The notes beneath the pieces are model-generated. The model searched no databases, had not been told where the DNA came from, and saw only the letters and a program-made list of their open reading frames with translations. Position numbers and translations under genes: made by a program. DNA of 44,802 bases from Pelatocladus maniniholoensis HA4357-MV3 (GTDB lineage: Bacteria; Cyanobacteriota; Cyanobacteriia; Cyanobacteriales; Nostocaceae), in assembly GCA_019359115.1 (NCBI GenBank), contig JAHHHW010000114.1, forward strand, positions 1 to 44,802, read 5' to 3'. Positions 8,906-17,537 of this stretch are shown in pieces (the stretch's first letter is position 1; each line of letters begins with the position of its first letter).

Positions 8906-10330
8906 ATGACTTTAGACAATACAAATAATTCAGTTTCTGAAAGTTCACCTGAAAAATCTACAGAAAAATCCAATTTTTGGTCGATTATCGTGCAATCCTT
9001 ACGGCAGGATTTTTTACCTGTACTGACAGATTTACGTTTAGCGATCGCACTCTTACTAATTATTGCCCTATTGAGTGTTACTGGTACTGTCATTGAACAA
9101 GGTCAATCACTGGATTTTTACAAAGCTAATTATCCAGAACACCCAGCTTTATTTGGTTTCCTATCTTGGAAATTTCTTCTCACTGTGGGATTAGATCATG
9201 TTTATCGTACCTGGTGGTTTTTTGCTTTACTCATCTTTTTTGGTACTAGCTTAACTGCTTGTAGTTTTACTCGACAGTTACCAGCTTTAAAAGCTGCGCG
9301 TCGTTGGAAGTTTTATGACCAACCACGACAATTTACTAAACTAGCATTGAGCGCAGAATTAGATCATGGTTCTGTTGATTCTTTGATCCAAATATTACAT
9401 AAGCGCAGCTACAAAGTTTTTCAAAAAGAAGATCAAGATCATATTCTTTATGCTCGTAAAGGAATTATCGGACGCATCGGCCCCATCATTGTACATATTG
9501 GTATTGTCACGATTCTTTTAGGGTCAATGTGGGGAGCAATGACTGGGTTTATGGCCCAAGAAATAATTGCTAGTGGTGATACATTCCAGGTTAAAAATAT
9601 TATTGATGCAGGACCTTGGGCTGCAATACACAAAGCTAAAGATTGGTCTGTGCATGTGAATCGTTTTTGGATTGATTATACTCCTAGTGGCAGTATTGAC
9701 CAATTTTATTCAGATTTATCTGTTTTGAATAACCAAAACCAAGAGGTTGATCACAAGATAATTTATGTTAATCAACCTCTGCGTTATCAGGGTGTGACTT
9801 TTTACCAAACAGATTGGGGAATTTCTGCTGTGCGGGTGCGGGTAAACAAAAGTCCAGTTTTTCAAATTCCCATGGCGCCACTTAACACTAATGGTGGGCG
9901 CATCTGGGGAACCTGGATTCCGACAAAACCAGATTTAAGTGAAGGTGTCTCTTTGCTAGCCAAAGATTTACAAGGAACAGTACTAATTTATGACGCCGCA
10001 GGTCAACTTTTTAACACTTTGCGGACTGGTATGGCTACGGAAATCAATGGTGTGAAACTAACAGTTTTGGATGTCGTTGGTAGCACGGGTTTACAAATCA
10101 AAGCCGATCCAGGAATTCCAATGGTTTATTCTGGGTTTGCTTTGTTAATGTTGGGTGTGGTGATGAGTTATTTTTCTCACTCACAAATTTGGGCGTTGCA
10201 AACAGATGGACACCTGTATGTAGGTGGTAAAACGAATCGCGCCAAGGTAGCATTTGAACAGGAAATTTTAGGAATTTTGGATCGTCTGAGTCAAGAACCA
10301 AAAGATCAAAACAAAGCGATCGCATCTTAG
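8906..10330 (+). CDS. ccs1: Cytochrome c biogenesis protein Ccs1 (ResB/CcsB type)
   Basis: A 474-residue membrane protein of the System II heme lyase, which with CcsA (not in this window) carries heme to the lumenal side and attaches it to apocytochromes c. The N-terminal region has a first membrane helix ([26 protein letters not shown], about 42-67), a second near [20 protein letters not shown], and a third at [21 protein letters not shown] large lumenal domain follows, with [18 protein letters not shown], then a last helix ([20 protein letters not shown]). These are hallmark ResB/Ccs1 features. The protein follows ccdA as expected. Confidence 0.92.
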   Translation: MTLDNTNNSVSESSPEKSTEKSNFWSIIVQSLRQDFLPVLTDLRLAIALLLIIALLSVTGTVIEQGQSLDFYKANYPEHPALFGFLSWKFLLTVGLDHVYRTWWFFALLIFFGTSLTACSFTRQLPALKAARRWKFYDQPRQFTKLALSAELDHGSVDSLIQILHKRSYKVFQKEDQDHILYARKGIIGRIGPIIVHIGIVTILLGSMWGAMTGFMAQEIIASGDTFQVKNIIDAGPWAAIHKAKDWSVHVNRFWIDYTPSGSIDQFYSDLSVLNNQNQEVDHKIIYVNQPLRYQGVTFYQTDWGISAVRVRVNKSPVFQIPMAPLNTNGGRIWGTWIPTKPDLSEGVSLLAKDLQGTVLIYDAAGQLFNTLRTGMATEINGVKLTVLDVVGSTGLQIKADPGIPMVYSGFALLMLGVVMSYFSHSQIWALQTDGHLYVGGKTNRAKVAFEQEILGILDRLSQEPKDQNKAIAS

Positions 10331-10378
10331 AAAGGTTAGGGGATCGGGGATTGGGGAACAGGGGACAAGGAAGAATAA

Positions 10379-10801
10379 CTATTGATCTTTAGATTTCACG
10401 TGACGAACTTCAATTACTGTATGCACGTTACCACGTGGTGCAAAATCTGCTTTGAGAGTGATTTCTAAAGGATCGCAAGCAGCGACAAAATCATCCAAGA
10501 TTTGATTGGCTGATTCTTCGTGAGAAATGTAGCGATCGCGGTAACTGTTAATGTAAAGCTTGATAGCTTTTAATTCTACCACCAGTTGATCAGGTATGTA
10601 GTTAATATGAATGGTGGCAAAGTCTGGATAGCCGGAAAATGGGCATTTACAAGTAAATTCCGGCAATGTGATATCAATGTTATAACGTCGTCCTATGCGC
10701 GGATTAGGAAATGTAATTAGTTGTCCTTCCGCGATTTCGCGTTCGCCATACTTTATTTCTTGACTTGGCTGTGACACACTTTCAGATAAAGAATTACTCA
10801 T
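10379..10801 (-). CDS. queF: 7-cyano-7-deazaguanine reductase QueF
   Basis: A 140-residue type I QueF that reduces preQ0 to preQ1 with NADPH in queuosine synthesis. The start MSNSLSESV at 10801 is preferred. The frame extends 12 codons upstream, but that part is encoded by GGTCAAT-type repeats. Key residues are in FTCKCPFSGYPDF (catalytic Cys53 and Asp60) and YRDRYISHEESANQ (His94, Glu95), with RGNVHTVIEVRH near the end. No preQ1 riboswitch is apparent just upstream. It is convergent with ccs1. Confidence 0.93.
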   Translation of the reverse strand: MSNSLSESVSQPSQEIKYGEREIAEGQLITFPNPRIGRRYNIDITLPEFTCKCPFSGYPDFATIHINYIPDQLVVELKAIKLYINSYRDRYISHEESANQILDDFVAACDPLEITLKADFAPRGNVHTVIEVRHVKSKDQ

Positions 10802-10882
10802 AATAGAAATTAAAAAATAGCAATGGTCAATGGTCAATGGTCAATAGAATATCCTCTGGACAATCGACACTTGAGTTTTAAC

Positions 10883-11287
10883 TTAGAATTCTTCTGATTG
10901 CCAGTCTGGGCAATTATCACCATCCCAACCATAAGGATGCATGCCACAGACTAATAAATTACCACCATACGCTTGACCGTGGTAGTGGCAGCAACCAATG
11001 CAAGCAGGATTTTTTTCGGCTGAGGGTTCAACTGGATAGGGAAAACCGGGATCTAAATCATCACCGATAACATCTTCCAATTCCCAGTACATGTCCAAAA
11101 ATGGTTCAGTCAATTCCTGGAAATACTGATCTATTTCGATAGCGATCGTATTTTGCAGTTCTTCGGTAACTTCTTCTGTAACTTCAACAAAAGCGTCTAC
11201 CATTTCACCTATTCCCAGGAAAAAGCCTTCGACTTCATCGCTTAGTGTTTGTACCATTTCCCAAAAATCCTTTTGCCAATTTTCCAT
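10883..11287 (-). CDS. Conserved hypothetical protein with Cys/His-rich C-terminus
   Basis: A 134-residue acidic protein. Residues 1-75 are predicted helical and rich in Glu and Asp, with a VEVTEEVTEEL run. The C-terminal third has CIGCCHYHGQAYGG, then a further Cys in LLVCGMHPYGW and another in DGDNCPDW, a pattern suited to a metal or cluster site. There is no signal peptide or membrane segment. I recognise the type as a cyanobacterial hypothetical but know no function. It lies between queF and the phasin-like gene on the same strand, with its own spacer on both sides. Confidence 0.8.
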   Translation of the reverse strand: MENWQKDFWEMVQTLSDEVEGFFLGIGEMVDAFVEVTEEVTEELQNTIAIEIDQYFQELTEPFLDMYWELEDVIGDDLDPGFPYPVEPSAEKNPACIGCCHYHGQAYGGNLLVCGMHPYGWDGDNCPDWQSEEF

Positions 11288-11373
11288 ATAATTAACGCCT
11301 TAGTTGGTAGGGGAGCATCTCAATTTTGCAAAAAGACGTGAACAAGGGGAGCATCCCAATTTCTCAATATATC

Positions 11374-11465
11374 GCAAAGGGTTTAAACCCTTTGCTTCAG
11401 ACGACTCAAATAAATTAAACAGTCTGCTTTAGCTATTTCAATCGCAGACGGGTTTGAACTTGCAA
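11374..11465. repeat. Inverted, partial copy of the composite palindrome array
   Basis: The order here is the reverse complement of 7725-8010. First comes the perfect GCAAAGGGTTT palindrome (11374-11395), then TTCAGACGACTCAAATAAAT, then AGTCTGCTTTAGC, then TTTCAATCGCAGACGGGTTT. Several of the inner palindromes have lost one arm. Confidence 0.8.
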
Positions 11466-11732
11466 GGTGTAAATCTGGAAAATGAAATTTATTCATGTCT
11501 TAATGTCTTAGTGTTTCAAAAATTATTTTTTCACCAAAGGCACTAAAGACACAAAGCGTTTTCTCAAGTATGGGTTCTTAAGCTTAAACTAGACATCTTG
11601 AAGCAGTTTCCTAAAGAGTAATATCTTGCAAAAATTAAATATTCATCTAACGTTAAAATGCTACCTAACTGACAGCAACGAACAACACCTAGATAAACTA
11701 GGTTTTAACTAAATTCTACGCTATATAGTAAT

Positions 11733-11768
11733 GGGTTGATCTCAGCAAAACAAAGCTAATATCAACCC
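11733..11768 (-). terminator. Hairpin after the phasin-like gene
   Basis: GGGTTGAT (11733-11740) pairs with ATCAACCC (11761-11768), with an inner AGC/GCT pairing. It lies 15 bases past the minus-strand stop codon. There is no strong U tract, so it may be an RNA-stabilising hairpin. Confidence 0.55.
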
Positions 11769-11783
11769 AGCATAAATTTATAA

Positions 11784-12173
11784 TTAATTATCACGTTGCA
11801 AACGCTTTAACTCGTTTTCTAAATCCAGAACTTGCTGGCGTAGTTGCTCGACATTCTCGTTATCGCCTTGGACATCTTTCGCCGTTGGCTGCTCGTCTTC
11901 TTCTATAATTTCAATGCGGCGCGGTTCAGATGGAGTCGTTGTTGGTGCTGCTGTGCCATCAGCTGCTTGCTGCTGGGCTTGCTTCATCATCTCCTCAACG
12001 AAACGGCGAGCTTCTTCTGTGGTCATTTCGCCCCGTGCTACCATTTCGTCTGCTAGCTTTTGGATTTGCGATCGCACCTCAGATAACGTTCCGCCTGCTC
12101 TCTCACCTGCGTAAGAAGCTAACCCAACACCAAGGTAAAAAGCTTTTTTAACAATATCTCCAAAACCAGCCAT
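11784..12173 (-). CDS. Phasin-like / PHA granule-associated-type protein
   Basis: A 129-residue helical protein starting MAGFGDIVKKAFYLGVGLASYAGERAGG. A short amphipathic or hydrophobic N-terminal helix is followed by a region with TTEEARRFVEEMMKQAQQQ, typical of phasin-related proteins. A Pro/Thr-rich linker (about residues 74-85) then leads to a C-terminal coiled coil (VEQLRQQVLDLENELKRLQ). Such proteins coat storage granules or membranes; the exact role in cyanobacteria is uncertain. The start has AAAGG close upstream. The ATG lies only about 25 bases after the SRP RNA on the same strand. Confidence 0.7.
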   Translation of the reverse strand: MAGFGDIVKKAFYLGVGLASYAGERAGGTLSEVRSQIQKLADEMVARGEMTTEEARRFVEEMMKQAQQQAADGTAAPTTTPSEPRRIEIIEEDEQPTAKDVQGDNENVEQLRQQVLDLENELKRLQRDN

Positions 12174-12198
12174 TACAGCCTTTACGCTCCTAGAAATA

Positions 12199-12297
12199 GG
12201 GCGACCCGGAGATTACGCCTACTGTAAGCATCCCGTGTTGCTGCTACCTTCCGGTCCTGACAAGATTTGGGCGTTACAGTCGCATAAGTCCAGGTCT
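12199..12297 (-). ncRNA. ffs: SRP RNA, small bacterial (4.5S) type
   Basis: The minus strand carries the universally conserved SRP domain IV sequence GGACCGGAAGGTAGCAGCAA, with a GGAA tetraloop and the asymmetric loops that bind Ffh. The ends pair: AGACCTGG at the 5' side (12297) with CCGGGTCGCCC at the 3' side (about 12199), giving a roughly 99-nt hairpin. Exact ends are approximate. It sits between the YciI gene and the phasin-like gene, all on the minus strand. Confidence 0.95.
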
Positions 12298-12333
12298 AAA
12301 AATAAGCATAGCATGAAATATTCTATATGTGTG

Positions 12334-12600
12334 TTATTCGACTATAATTTTCCATTCATATAGTTTGTAGCTAACACAATCGTTTATGATCAACGGGTCA
12401 TTGGCTACAATTGCCTGCGCTTCTGCCATAGATGCAGCTTCAAACACCATCATCCCGCCTCCCATCTTTGCCCAGTAGCCAGTTTTAGCATTGTGTCCTT
12501 TAGCAATCAAATCTTTTACGTAAGCTTTGTGAGCAGGTATATATTGGTCAAAAATAGATTTATCAACTTTGCCCTCTTCAATCTTGACAAAAATCGGCAT
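12334..12600 (-). CDS. YciI family protein
   Basis: An 88-residue ferredoxin-fold protein starting MPIFVKIEEGKVDKSIF. GGAAG lies about 10 bases upstream of this ATG; longer starts at 12618 and 12663 exist but fit the family less well. The family's conserved His is in IPAHKAYVKDL and the conserved Asp in AIVANDPLI, a proposed active-site pair. GGMMVFEAASMAEAQAIV is the typical core. Its biochemical role is unknown. The next gene on the plus strand (12711) is divergent. Confidence 0.85.
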   Translation of the reverse strand: MPIFVKIEEGKVDKSIFDQYIPAHKAYVKDLIAKGHNAKTGYWAKMGGGMMVFEAASMAEAQAIVANDPLIINDCVSYKLYEWKIIVE

Positions 12601-12710
12601 GTACTTGTCACTTCCCATTACAAAACATTTCCTACTCAAGTTATGATAGTTTTTGAGTAGCATTTGAGTAGCGATTCAATCAAAATTTTGGGCATAACGA
12701 TTAAACTCCC

Positions 12711-13274
12711 TTGCAAAAATCACAAACTCTTTTTTTCATAGCCCTGCTACCACCACAGGAAATTCAGGATTATGCTAACCAAATCAAGCAGTGCTTTGCT
12801 CTTAACTACGCCAGTCGTCACGCCCAAAAATCTCCGCCTCACATTACCCTACAACCACCTTTTAAATGGTCTGATCAAAACCTACTAGTATTAGAGGCGT
12901 GTTTGCAGGAATTTGCCAGCACTCAAAACCCAATACCAATTACGCTAAGTGGTTATGGTGCGTTTATTCCTCGCGTCATCTATATCAATGTGATCAGAAG
13001 TCCAGAACTATTGGCTATGCAAGCGAATTTAATGACACACTTAGCCAACCAATTGGGAATAGTTGATCAAGTATCTCAAACTCGACCTTTCGCACCTCAC
13101 ATGACAGTGGCGTTTAGAGATTTAACACGTCAGAACTTTAAAGCTGCTTGGCCAGAGTTTGAAAAGCGTGAGTTGTATTTTGAATTTACAGCAAATAATT
13201 TAATGCTACTGCGACACGATGGTAAGCGGTGGAATCTGAAAGCAGAGTTTTCGTTTGTAATTGGCGATCGCTAA
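12711..13274 (+). CDS. 2'-5' RNA ligase / cyclic phosphodiesterase-like protein
   Basis: A 187-residue 2H phosphoesterase. The two HxT motifs are PPHITLQPP (His44, Thr46) and FAPHMTVAF (His130, Thr132), spaced as in ThpR/LigT proteins that open 2',3'-cyclic phosphates or ligate RNA in vitro. The start is a TTG at 12711: an in-frame stop lies three codons upstream and no ATG intervenes before FFIALLPP, which is the conserved first strand. The in vivo substrate is unknown. Confidence 0.85.
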   Translation: MQKSQTLFFIALLPPQEIQDYANQIKQCFALNYASRHAQKSPPHITLQPPFKWSDQNLLVLEACLQEFASTQNPIPITLSGYGAFIPRVIYINVIRSPELLAMQANLMTHLANQLGIVDQVSQTRPFAPHMTVAFRDLTRQNFKAAWPEFEKRELYFEFTANNLMLLRHDGKRWNLKAEFSFVIGDR

Positions 13275-13385
13275 CTGTTAATTGTTGTGAAATGCTTAAA
13301 ATTACAGCCAACTACTTTTCAAACAATCTCTGAGAGTAACGATACACTTGTAAAACATTGTCTAATTTTTACATGCTTCCTCAAC

Positions 13386-14306
13386 ATGCCTCATCTGACA
13401 TCGACTAGTGCGATTCGTTCTCAGATTGCTGAATTTGCTCAAAGCTCTACTTTGTGGATAGATACAGAAGTCGCGGATTATAGAAGTAATCATCCCAGAT
13501 TGTCACTTATTCAAGTACTAGACGAGGTAACAGATATGAGTGGCGATCGCATTTATCTTTTAGATGTATTAGACTCTCCAGAGATTGTCGCTGATTTCAT
13601 TAGTCAAATCATGACGAATTCGGCAATTGAAAAAGTCTTTCACAATGCCAGTTATGATTTAAAGTTCTTGGGTAATAAAAAAGCCAAAAATGTCACTTGT
13701 ACTCTAGAAATGGCAAAAAAGATTCCTTATTATATCTTGCCATTACCTAACTACCAACTTAAAACTCTTGCTGCCAAATTATGCAAATTCTTATATATTA
13801 ACAAACAAGAACAAACCAGCGACTGGGGACAGCGACCTTTGAGTGAAGGACAGATAGAATATGCTTATTTAGACTGTATTTATCTGGCTCAAGTGCATTT
13901 ACGCTTAATAGAATTAACTCAAAAAAGTAATCCTGAGCCAAAAACAGAAGACTTAACTGAACTCGCAAAAAAATATCAAGAGGTTGAACAAAATTGGAAA
14001 ATAGTTAAATCAGAATATGAGCATTTACAAGAGCGAATCAAAAAAACTATGCAAGCTCAAAATTTGTCTGAAACTTCTGATTTAAAGTTAAATACTTCTG
14101 AACGTACAACAATAAAAGTTGCATTAACAGAATTAGTCAAATTAATACAAAGCAAAGGTATTGAACTAGATTTACCCATTACATTGACGCAGAAAATGCA
14201 AAAAGATTTGGGCGATAATCTTGAACAATTGTTGGTAAATATAGAAAAAACACAAACTTGGCGCTTAAGTATTAAAACTGAAGAAGGTATAGCTCAGGAT
14301 GAGTAA
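13386..14306 (+). CDS. 3'-5' exonuclease, RNase D-like (DEDDy)
   Basis: A 306-residue protein starting MPHLTSTSAIRSQIAEF. An upstream GTG at 13287 extends the frame but adds unconserved sequence. Exo I is WIDTEVAD (Asp, Glu), Exo II is VFHNASYDLKFLG (Asp), and Exo III is YAYLDCIYL (Tyr and Asp). The exonuclease domain covers about residues 10-185, like the catalytic part of RNase D. The C-terminal 120 residues are Lys/Glu-rich and coiled-coil-like, not an obvious HRDC domain. It probably trims structured RNA ends. Confidence 0.86.
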   Translation: MPHLTSTSAIRSQIAEFAQSSTLWIDTEVADYRSNHPRLSLIQVLDEVTDMSGDRIYLLDVLDSPEIVADFISQIMTNSAIEKVFHNASYDLKFLGNKKAKNVTCTLEMAKKIPYYILPLPNYQLKTLAAKLCKFLYINKQEQTSDWGQRPLSEGQIEYAYLDCIYLAQVHLRLIELTQKSNPEPKTEDLTELAKKYQEVEQNWKIVKSEYEHLQERIKKTMQAQNLSETSDLKLNTSERTTIKVALTELVKLIQSKGIELDLPITLTQKMQKDLGDNLEQLLVNIEKTQTWRLSIKTEEGIAQDE

Positions 14307-14535
14307 ATTCTGTAATATGATAATTTCGTTAAGAATGTTATAGCAATTCTCCTTAAACCACAAGCACATAAAGTCCAAAAATAAAAGAGAATAGGAGATG
14401 TTTTTACACATAATTTAGCATTGCTTTATTAATTAGATGTTTGTGAGCTTTTATTGTTAAATATAGAAAATACTGGAACATTAATAAAACTGATTAGCAC
14501 AATTTTTAGGAACATCTACTTATTTAGAATGACTT
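14307..14535. other. AT-rich spacer before the TPR lipoprotein
   Basis: Very AT-rich, with no hairpin or recognisable promoter that can be supported. Confidence 0.4.
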
Positions 14536-15372
14536 ATGAAATTGTGGTTAGAGGAGCAAAAATTGATAAGAATAACAGTTAGCATCGCTACACTTATGAC
14601 ATTTATAGCCTTTGCAACTGTTTCTTGTGCAAGGAGTAATGAGGTATTAGTAACAGAAATTGGTGTTAGTCCTCCCAAGACTCCAACATCAAAACCATCA
14701 AAAGCAGGAGACTTCTACACTCAGGGTCAATATAGACATATCAAAGGCGATGCTCAAGGTGCGATCGCAGCTTATACCGAAGCCATCAAACTTAATCCTA
14801 AGTATGCCGAAGCTTACAATGGGCGGGGACTTGTTCACTTTGATCTCGATGAGAAGCAAAAGGCGATCGCAGATTACAGCGAAGCAATTCGTCTATTTCT
14901 CAACTATGCCGAAGCCTACAATAACCGAGGTAATGCCCGTGCTGCAACAGGAGATATCAATGCAGCAATTTTAGATTATAACGAAGCCATTCGTATTGCT
15001 CCCAATTATGCCGAAGCCTACAATAACAGAGGTAACGCCTACGCCGCCTTGGGCAAAAGAAACGAAGCGATCGCAGATTACGATCAAGCTATTCGCCTCA
15101 ATCCTAAATATGCTGTGGCCTATAATAACCGAGGTAACGCCCGTTCCGCCCAAGGTGATAAACAAGGCGCGATTAATGATTTCGACCAAGCTATTCGCTT
15201 AAATCCCAATTTTGCCGCCGCTTATAATAATCGTGGTAATACTCGCGCTGCAATTGGAGACAAACAAGGAGCAAGTTCTGATCTCAAACAAGCAGCAAGT
15301 ATTTTTCAAAAACAAAAGAATACGGATTTATATCAACAAGTGATGCAAAATATCAACAATCTTCAGCGTTAG
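14536..15372 (+). CDS. TPR-repeat lipoprotein
   Basis: A 278-residue secreted protein. A basic N-terminus and hydrophobic stretch (about 11-29) end in the lipobox-like TVSC, making Cys31 the probable lipidation site. After a short Pro/Ser/Thr linker come about six consecutive 34-residue tetratricopeptide repeats. Each reads roughly YAEAYNNRGNARAALGDKQGAI..Y.QAIRLNP, and the DNA repeats are nearly as similar as the protein repeats, suggesting recent internal duplication. It is presumably a protein-interaction scaffold facing the periplasm. It lies upstream of the symporter pair, with no clear functional link. Confidence 0.85.
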   Translation: MKLWLEEQKLIRITVSIATLMTFIAFATVSCARSNEVLVTEIGVSPPKTPTSKPSKAGDFYTQGQYRHIKGDAQGAIAAYTEAIKLNPKYAEAYNGRGLVHFDLDEKQKAIADYSEAIRLFLNYAEAYNNRGNARAATGDINAAILDYNEAIRIAPNYAEAYNNRGNAYAALGKRNEAIADYDQAIRLNPKYAVAYNNRGNARSAQGDKQGAINDFDQAIRLNPNFAAAYNNRGNTRAAIGDKQGASSDLKQAASIFQKQKNTDLYQQVMQNINNLQR

Positions 15373-15424
15373 TCCACTTCTGTAGAATAATTATTTCCTA
15401 AGCGTTTAACAAATCATTATTATT

Positions 15425-15688
15425 ATGAACCAAAATAAGCGTCAGGCTTACTGGCGTGCCAACACAGCTTTGATTAGAAATCTTCTGCTTATTTGGGCAT
15501 TTGTATCAATTGGTTGCAGTATTCTGCTTGTGCAGCCATTGAACAATTTACGTATAGGTGGTTTACCTGTAGGCTTTTGGATGGCACAGCAAGGTTCAAT
15601 TTATATCTTTGTAGTGTTAATTTTTGTCTACGCCGTGCAGATGGATAGACTTGATCGCCAATACGGTATCAAAAGGAGAGGCAAATAA
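15425..15688 (+). CDS. Small subunit of sodium:solute symporter (DUF4212)
   Basis: An 87-residue membrane protein with two helices (about 19-38 and 56-74) and the family signatures QAYWRANTALI, LPVGFWMAQQGSIY and VQMDRLDRQYGI. DUF4212 proteins pair with an SSS-family permease, as here: the stop codon overlaps the next ATG as TAATG, indicating translational coupling. Confidence 0.9.
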   Translation: MNQNKRQAYWRANTALIRNLLLIWAFVSIGCSILLVQPLNNLRIGGLPVGFWMAQQGSIYIFVVLIFVYAVQMDRLDRQYGIKRRGK

Positions 15689-17379
15689 TGTCAGTTGAAG
15701 CTTGGACTACTTTATTTGTTATCCTTTCTTTTATTCTATATCTCTACATCGGTTGGCGAACCCGCGTTCAAGATAGCAAAGGCTTTTTTGTCGCCGATCA
15801 CGGTGTTCCCGCTCTTGCTAATGGTGCAGCAACGGCGGCTGATTGGATGTCAGCCGCTTCGTTTATTTCTATGGCGGGGTTAATCTCTTTTTTGGGTTAC
15901 GATGGTTCAATTTACTTGATGGGTTGGACTGGTGGTTATGTCTTATTGGCTTTGCTATTAGCCCCATATCTGCGGAAGTTTGGTAAATACACAGTTCCTG
16001 ATTTTGTTGGCGATCGCTATTACTCTAACGTCGCCCGTGTAGTTGCAGTTATCGCGGCGATCTTTGTCTCAATGACTTACGTCGCTGGACAAATGCGCGG
16101 TGTCGGAATTGTATTTAGCCGCTTTTTGCAAGTAGACATCAGTACTGGTGTTGTGATTGGGATGGTAATCGTTGGCTTTTTCTCAGTGTTGGGAGGAATG
16201 AAAGGTATCACCTGGACTCAGGTAGCTCAATATTCTGTATTAATCATTGCTTACTTAATCCCTGCTATTGCGATTTCTTTACTACTGACTAAAAACCCCA
16301 TCCCACAATTAGCCTTTGTCTTCAGTGATATTGTCCCAAAACTGAACCAAATCCAAGTTGACCTTGGTTTCCAAGAATATACGAAACCATTCGTAAATAA
16401 GTCAATGTTGGATGTTTTATTTACTACTGTTGCTTTAATGGTGGGAACTGCGGGACTGCCTCATGTAATTGTCAGATTTTATACTGTACCTGATGTAAGA
16501 TCAGCCCGTTATTCTGCGGGTTGGGCGTTGTTAATGATTGCTTTGTTGTATACAACAGCACCAGCTTTGTCAACTTTTGCCCGCTATAACCTCATTGATA
16601 GCCTACACAACAAAACAATTGAGCAAATCCATCAGTTTGATTGGGCGAAAAAGTGGGAGAATACAAAGTTACTCACCTTTAAAGACAACAATAATAATGG
16701 GCGAATTGAGTTAACACCAGATAAAAAAACCAGTGAGATTAGCATTGATCCTGATATTATCGTGCTTTCCACGCCAGAAGTCGCAAAATTAGCACCTTGG
16801 GTAATTGCTTTGGTTGCAGTCGGTGGTTTGGCGGCGGCTTTATCTACAGCATCAGGACTATTGTTGGTAATATCTAGTGCAGTCGCTCATGATATTTATT
16901 ACCGGATGATTAATCCTGGGGCCTCTGAATCCCGGCGAGTCATGGTTGGTAGAGTCATGGTTGGTTTTGCGATCGCGATCGCTGGTTATTTTGGCGTCAA
17001 TCCACCTGGTTTTGTGGCTCAAGTTGTGGCGTTTGCTTTCGGTTTAGCGGCGGCTAGTTTTTTCCCAATCATTATTTTAGGAGTATTTGACAAGCGGACA
17101 AACAGGGAAGGAGCGATCGCTGGTATGGTGGTTGGCTTGTGCTTCACTATCTTTTATATAGTCGGGGTGAAATTCTACGGAATGCAACCTTGGTTTTTCG
17201 GAGTCTCTGCTGAAGGAATTGGGACTCTTGGTATGTTAATCAACTTTGTCGTCACTTGGAGCGTTTCTCGACTCACACCACCTCCACCACTAGAAGTCCA
17301 AGAAATGGTTGAGGTGTTAAGAACCCCTGGTGATGAACCACCAGCAATTGCAGAACTGGATGAAGATCATCTTGATTGA
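15688..17379 (+). CDS. Sodium:solute symporter, large subunit (acetate/pyruvate-type SSS)
   Basis: A 563-residue permease with about 13 membrane segments. The N-terminus has GFFVADHGVPALANGAA and TAADWMSAASFISMAG, the hallmark SSS helix-1 region. VAGQMRGVGIVFSRF, GGMKGITWTQVAQY and GTAGLPHVIVRFYTVPD follow, all near ActP-type acetate transporters. A hydrophilic insertion (about residues 315-365, with FKDNNNNGRIEL) lies between helices. AGG precedes the ATG (AAAAGGAGAGG). The substrate is likely a short monocarboxylate, by family only. It overlaps its DUF4212 partner by one base. Confidence 0.9.
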   Translation: MSVEAWTTLFVILSFILYLYIGWRTRVQDSKGFFVADHGVPALANGAATAADWMSAASFISMAGLISFLGYDGSIYLMGWTGGYVLLALLLAPYLRKFGKYTVPDFVGDRYYSNVARVVAVIAAIFVSMTYVAGQMRGVGIVFSRFLQVDISTGVVIGMVIVGFFSVLGGMKGITWTQVAQYSVLIIAYLIPAIAISLLLTKNPIPQLAFVFSDIVPKLNQIQVDLGFQEYTKPFVNKSMLDVLFTTVALMVGTAGLPHVIVRFYTVPDVRSARYSAGWALLMIALLYTTAPALSTFARYNLIDSLHNKTIEQIHQFDWAKKWENTKLLTFKDNNNNGRIELTPDKKTSEISIDPDIIVLSTPEVAKLAPWVIALVAVGGLAAALSTASGLLLVISSAVAHDIYYRMINPGASESRRVMVGRVMVGFAIAIAGYFGVNPPGFVAQVVAFAFGLAAASFFPIIILGVFDKRTNREGAIAGMVVGLCFTIFYIVGVKFYGMQPWFFGVSAEGIGTLGMLINFVVTWSVSRLTPPPPLEVQEMVEVLRTPGDEPPAIAELDEDHLD

Positions 17380-17537
17380 GATTTAGGGAACGGGGAACGG
17401 GGAATCCCCAATCCCCTTAAGCGATCGCAACTCTCAAAACAATATAAATTTTTTGAGAAGTTAGTAGGCTGAGTCGAACTAAAAAGATAAGTATTTGTTA
17501 AGCTGAAGTCACTCGTTCCAGGAGTAGTTTCAGCACG

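Larger units (their letters stand above)
11288..11783. other. Intergenic region with repeats and a hairpin
   Basis: About 500 bp without a gene. It contains GGGGAGCATC direct repeats (near 11311 and 11347), a palindromic composite (11374-11465), a CACTAAAGACACAAAG-type repeat near 11542, a small ACCTAG/CTAGGT stem at 11687-11703, and the probable terminator of the minus-strand phasin-like gene (11733-11768). Confidence 0.7.

Noticed and set aside
10802-10837. Longer queF start MTIDHCYFLIS
   Set aside because: Those codons lie in or next to AATGGTC repeats and are unlike QueF; the Met at 10801 is better.
11733-11768. A separate small RNA in the phasin downstream region
   Set aside because: A simple hairpin after the stop codon explains the pairing.
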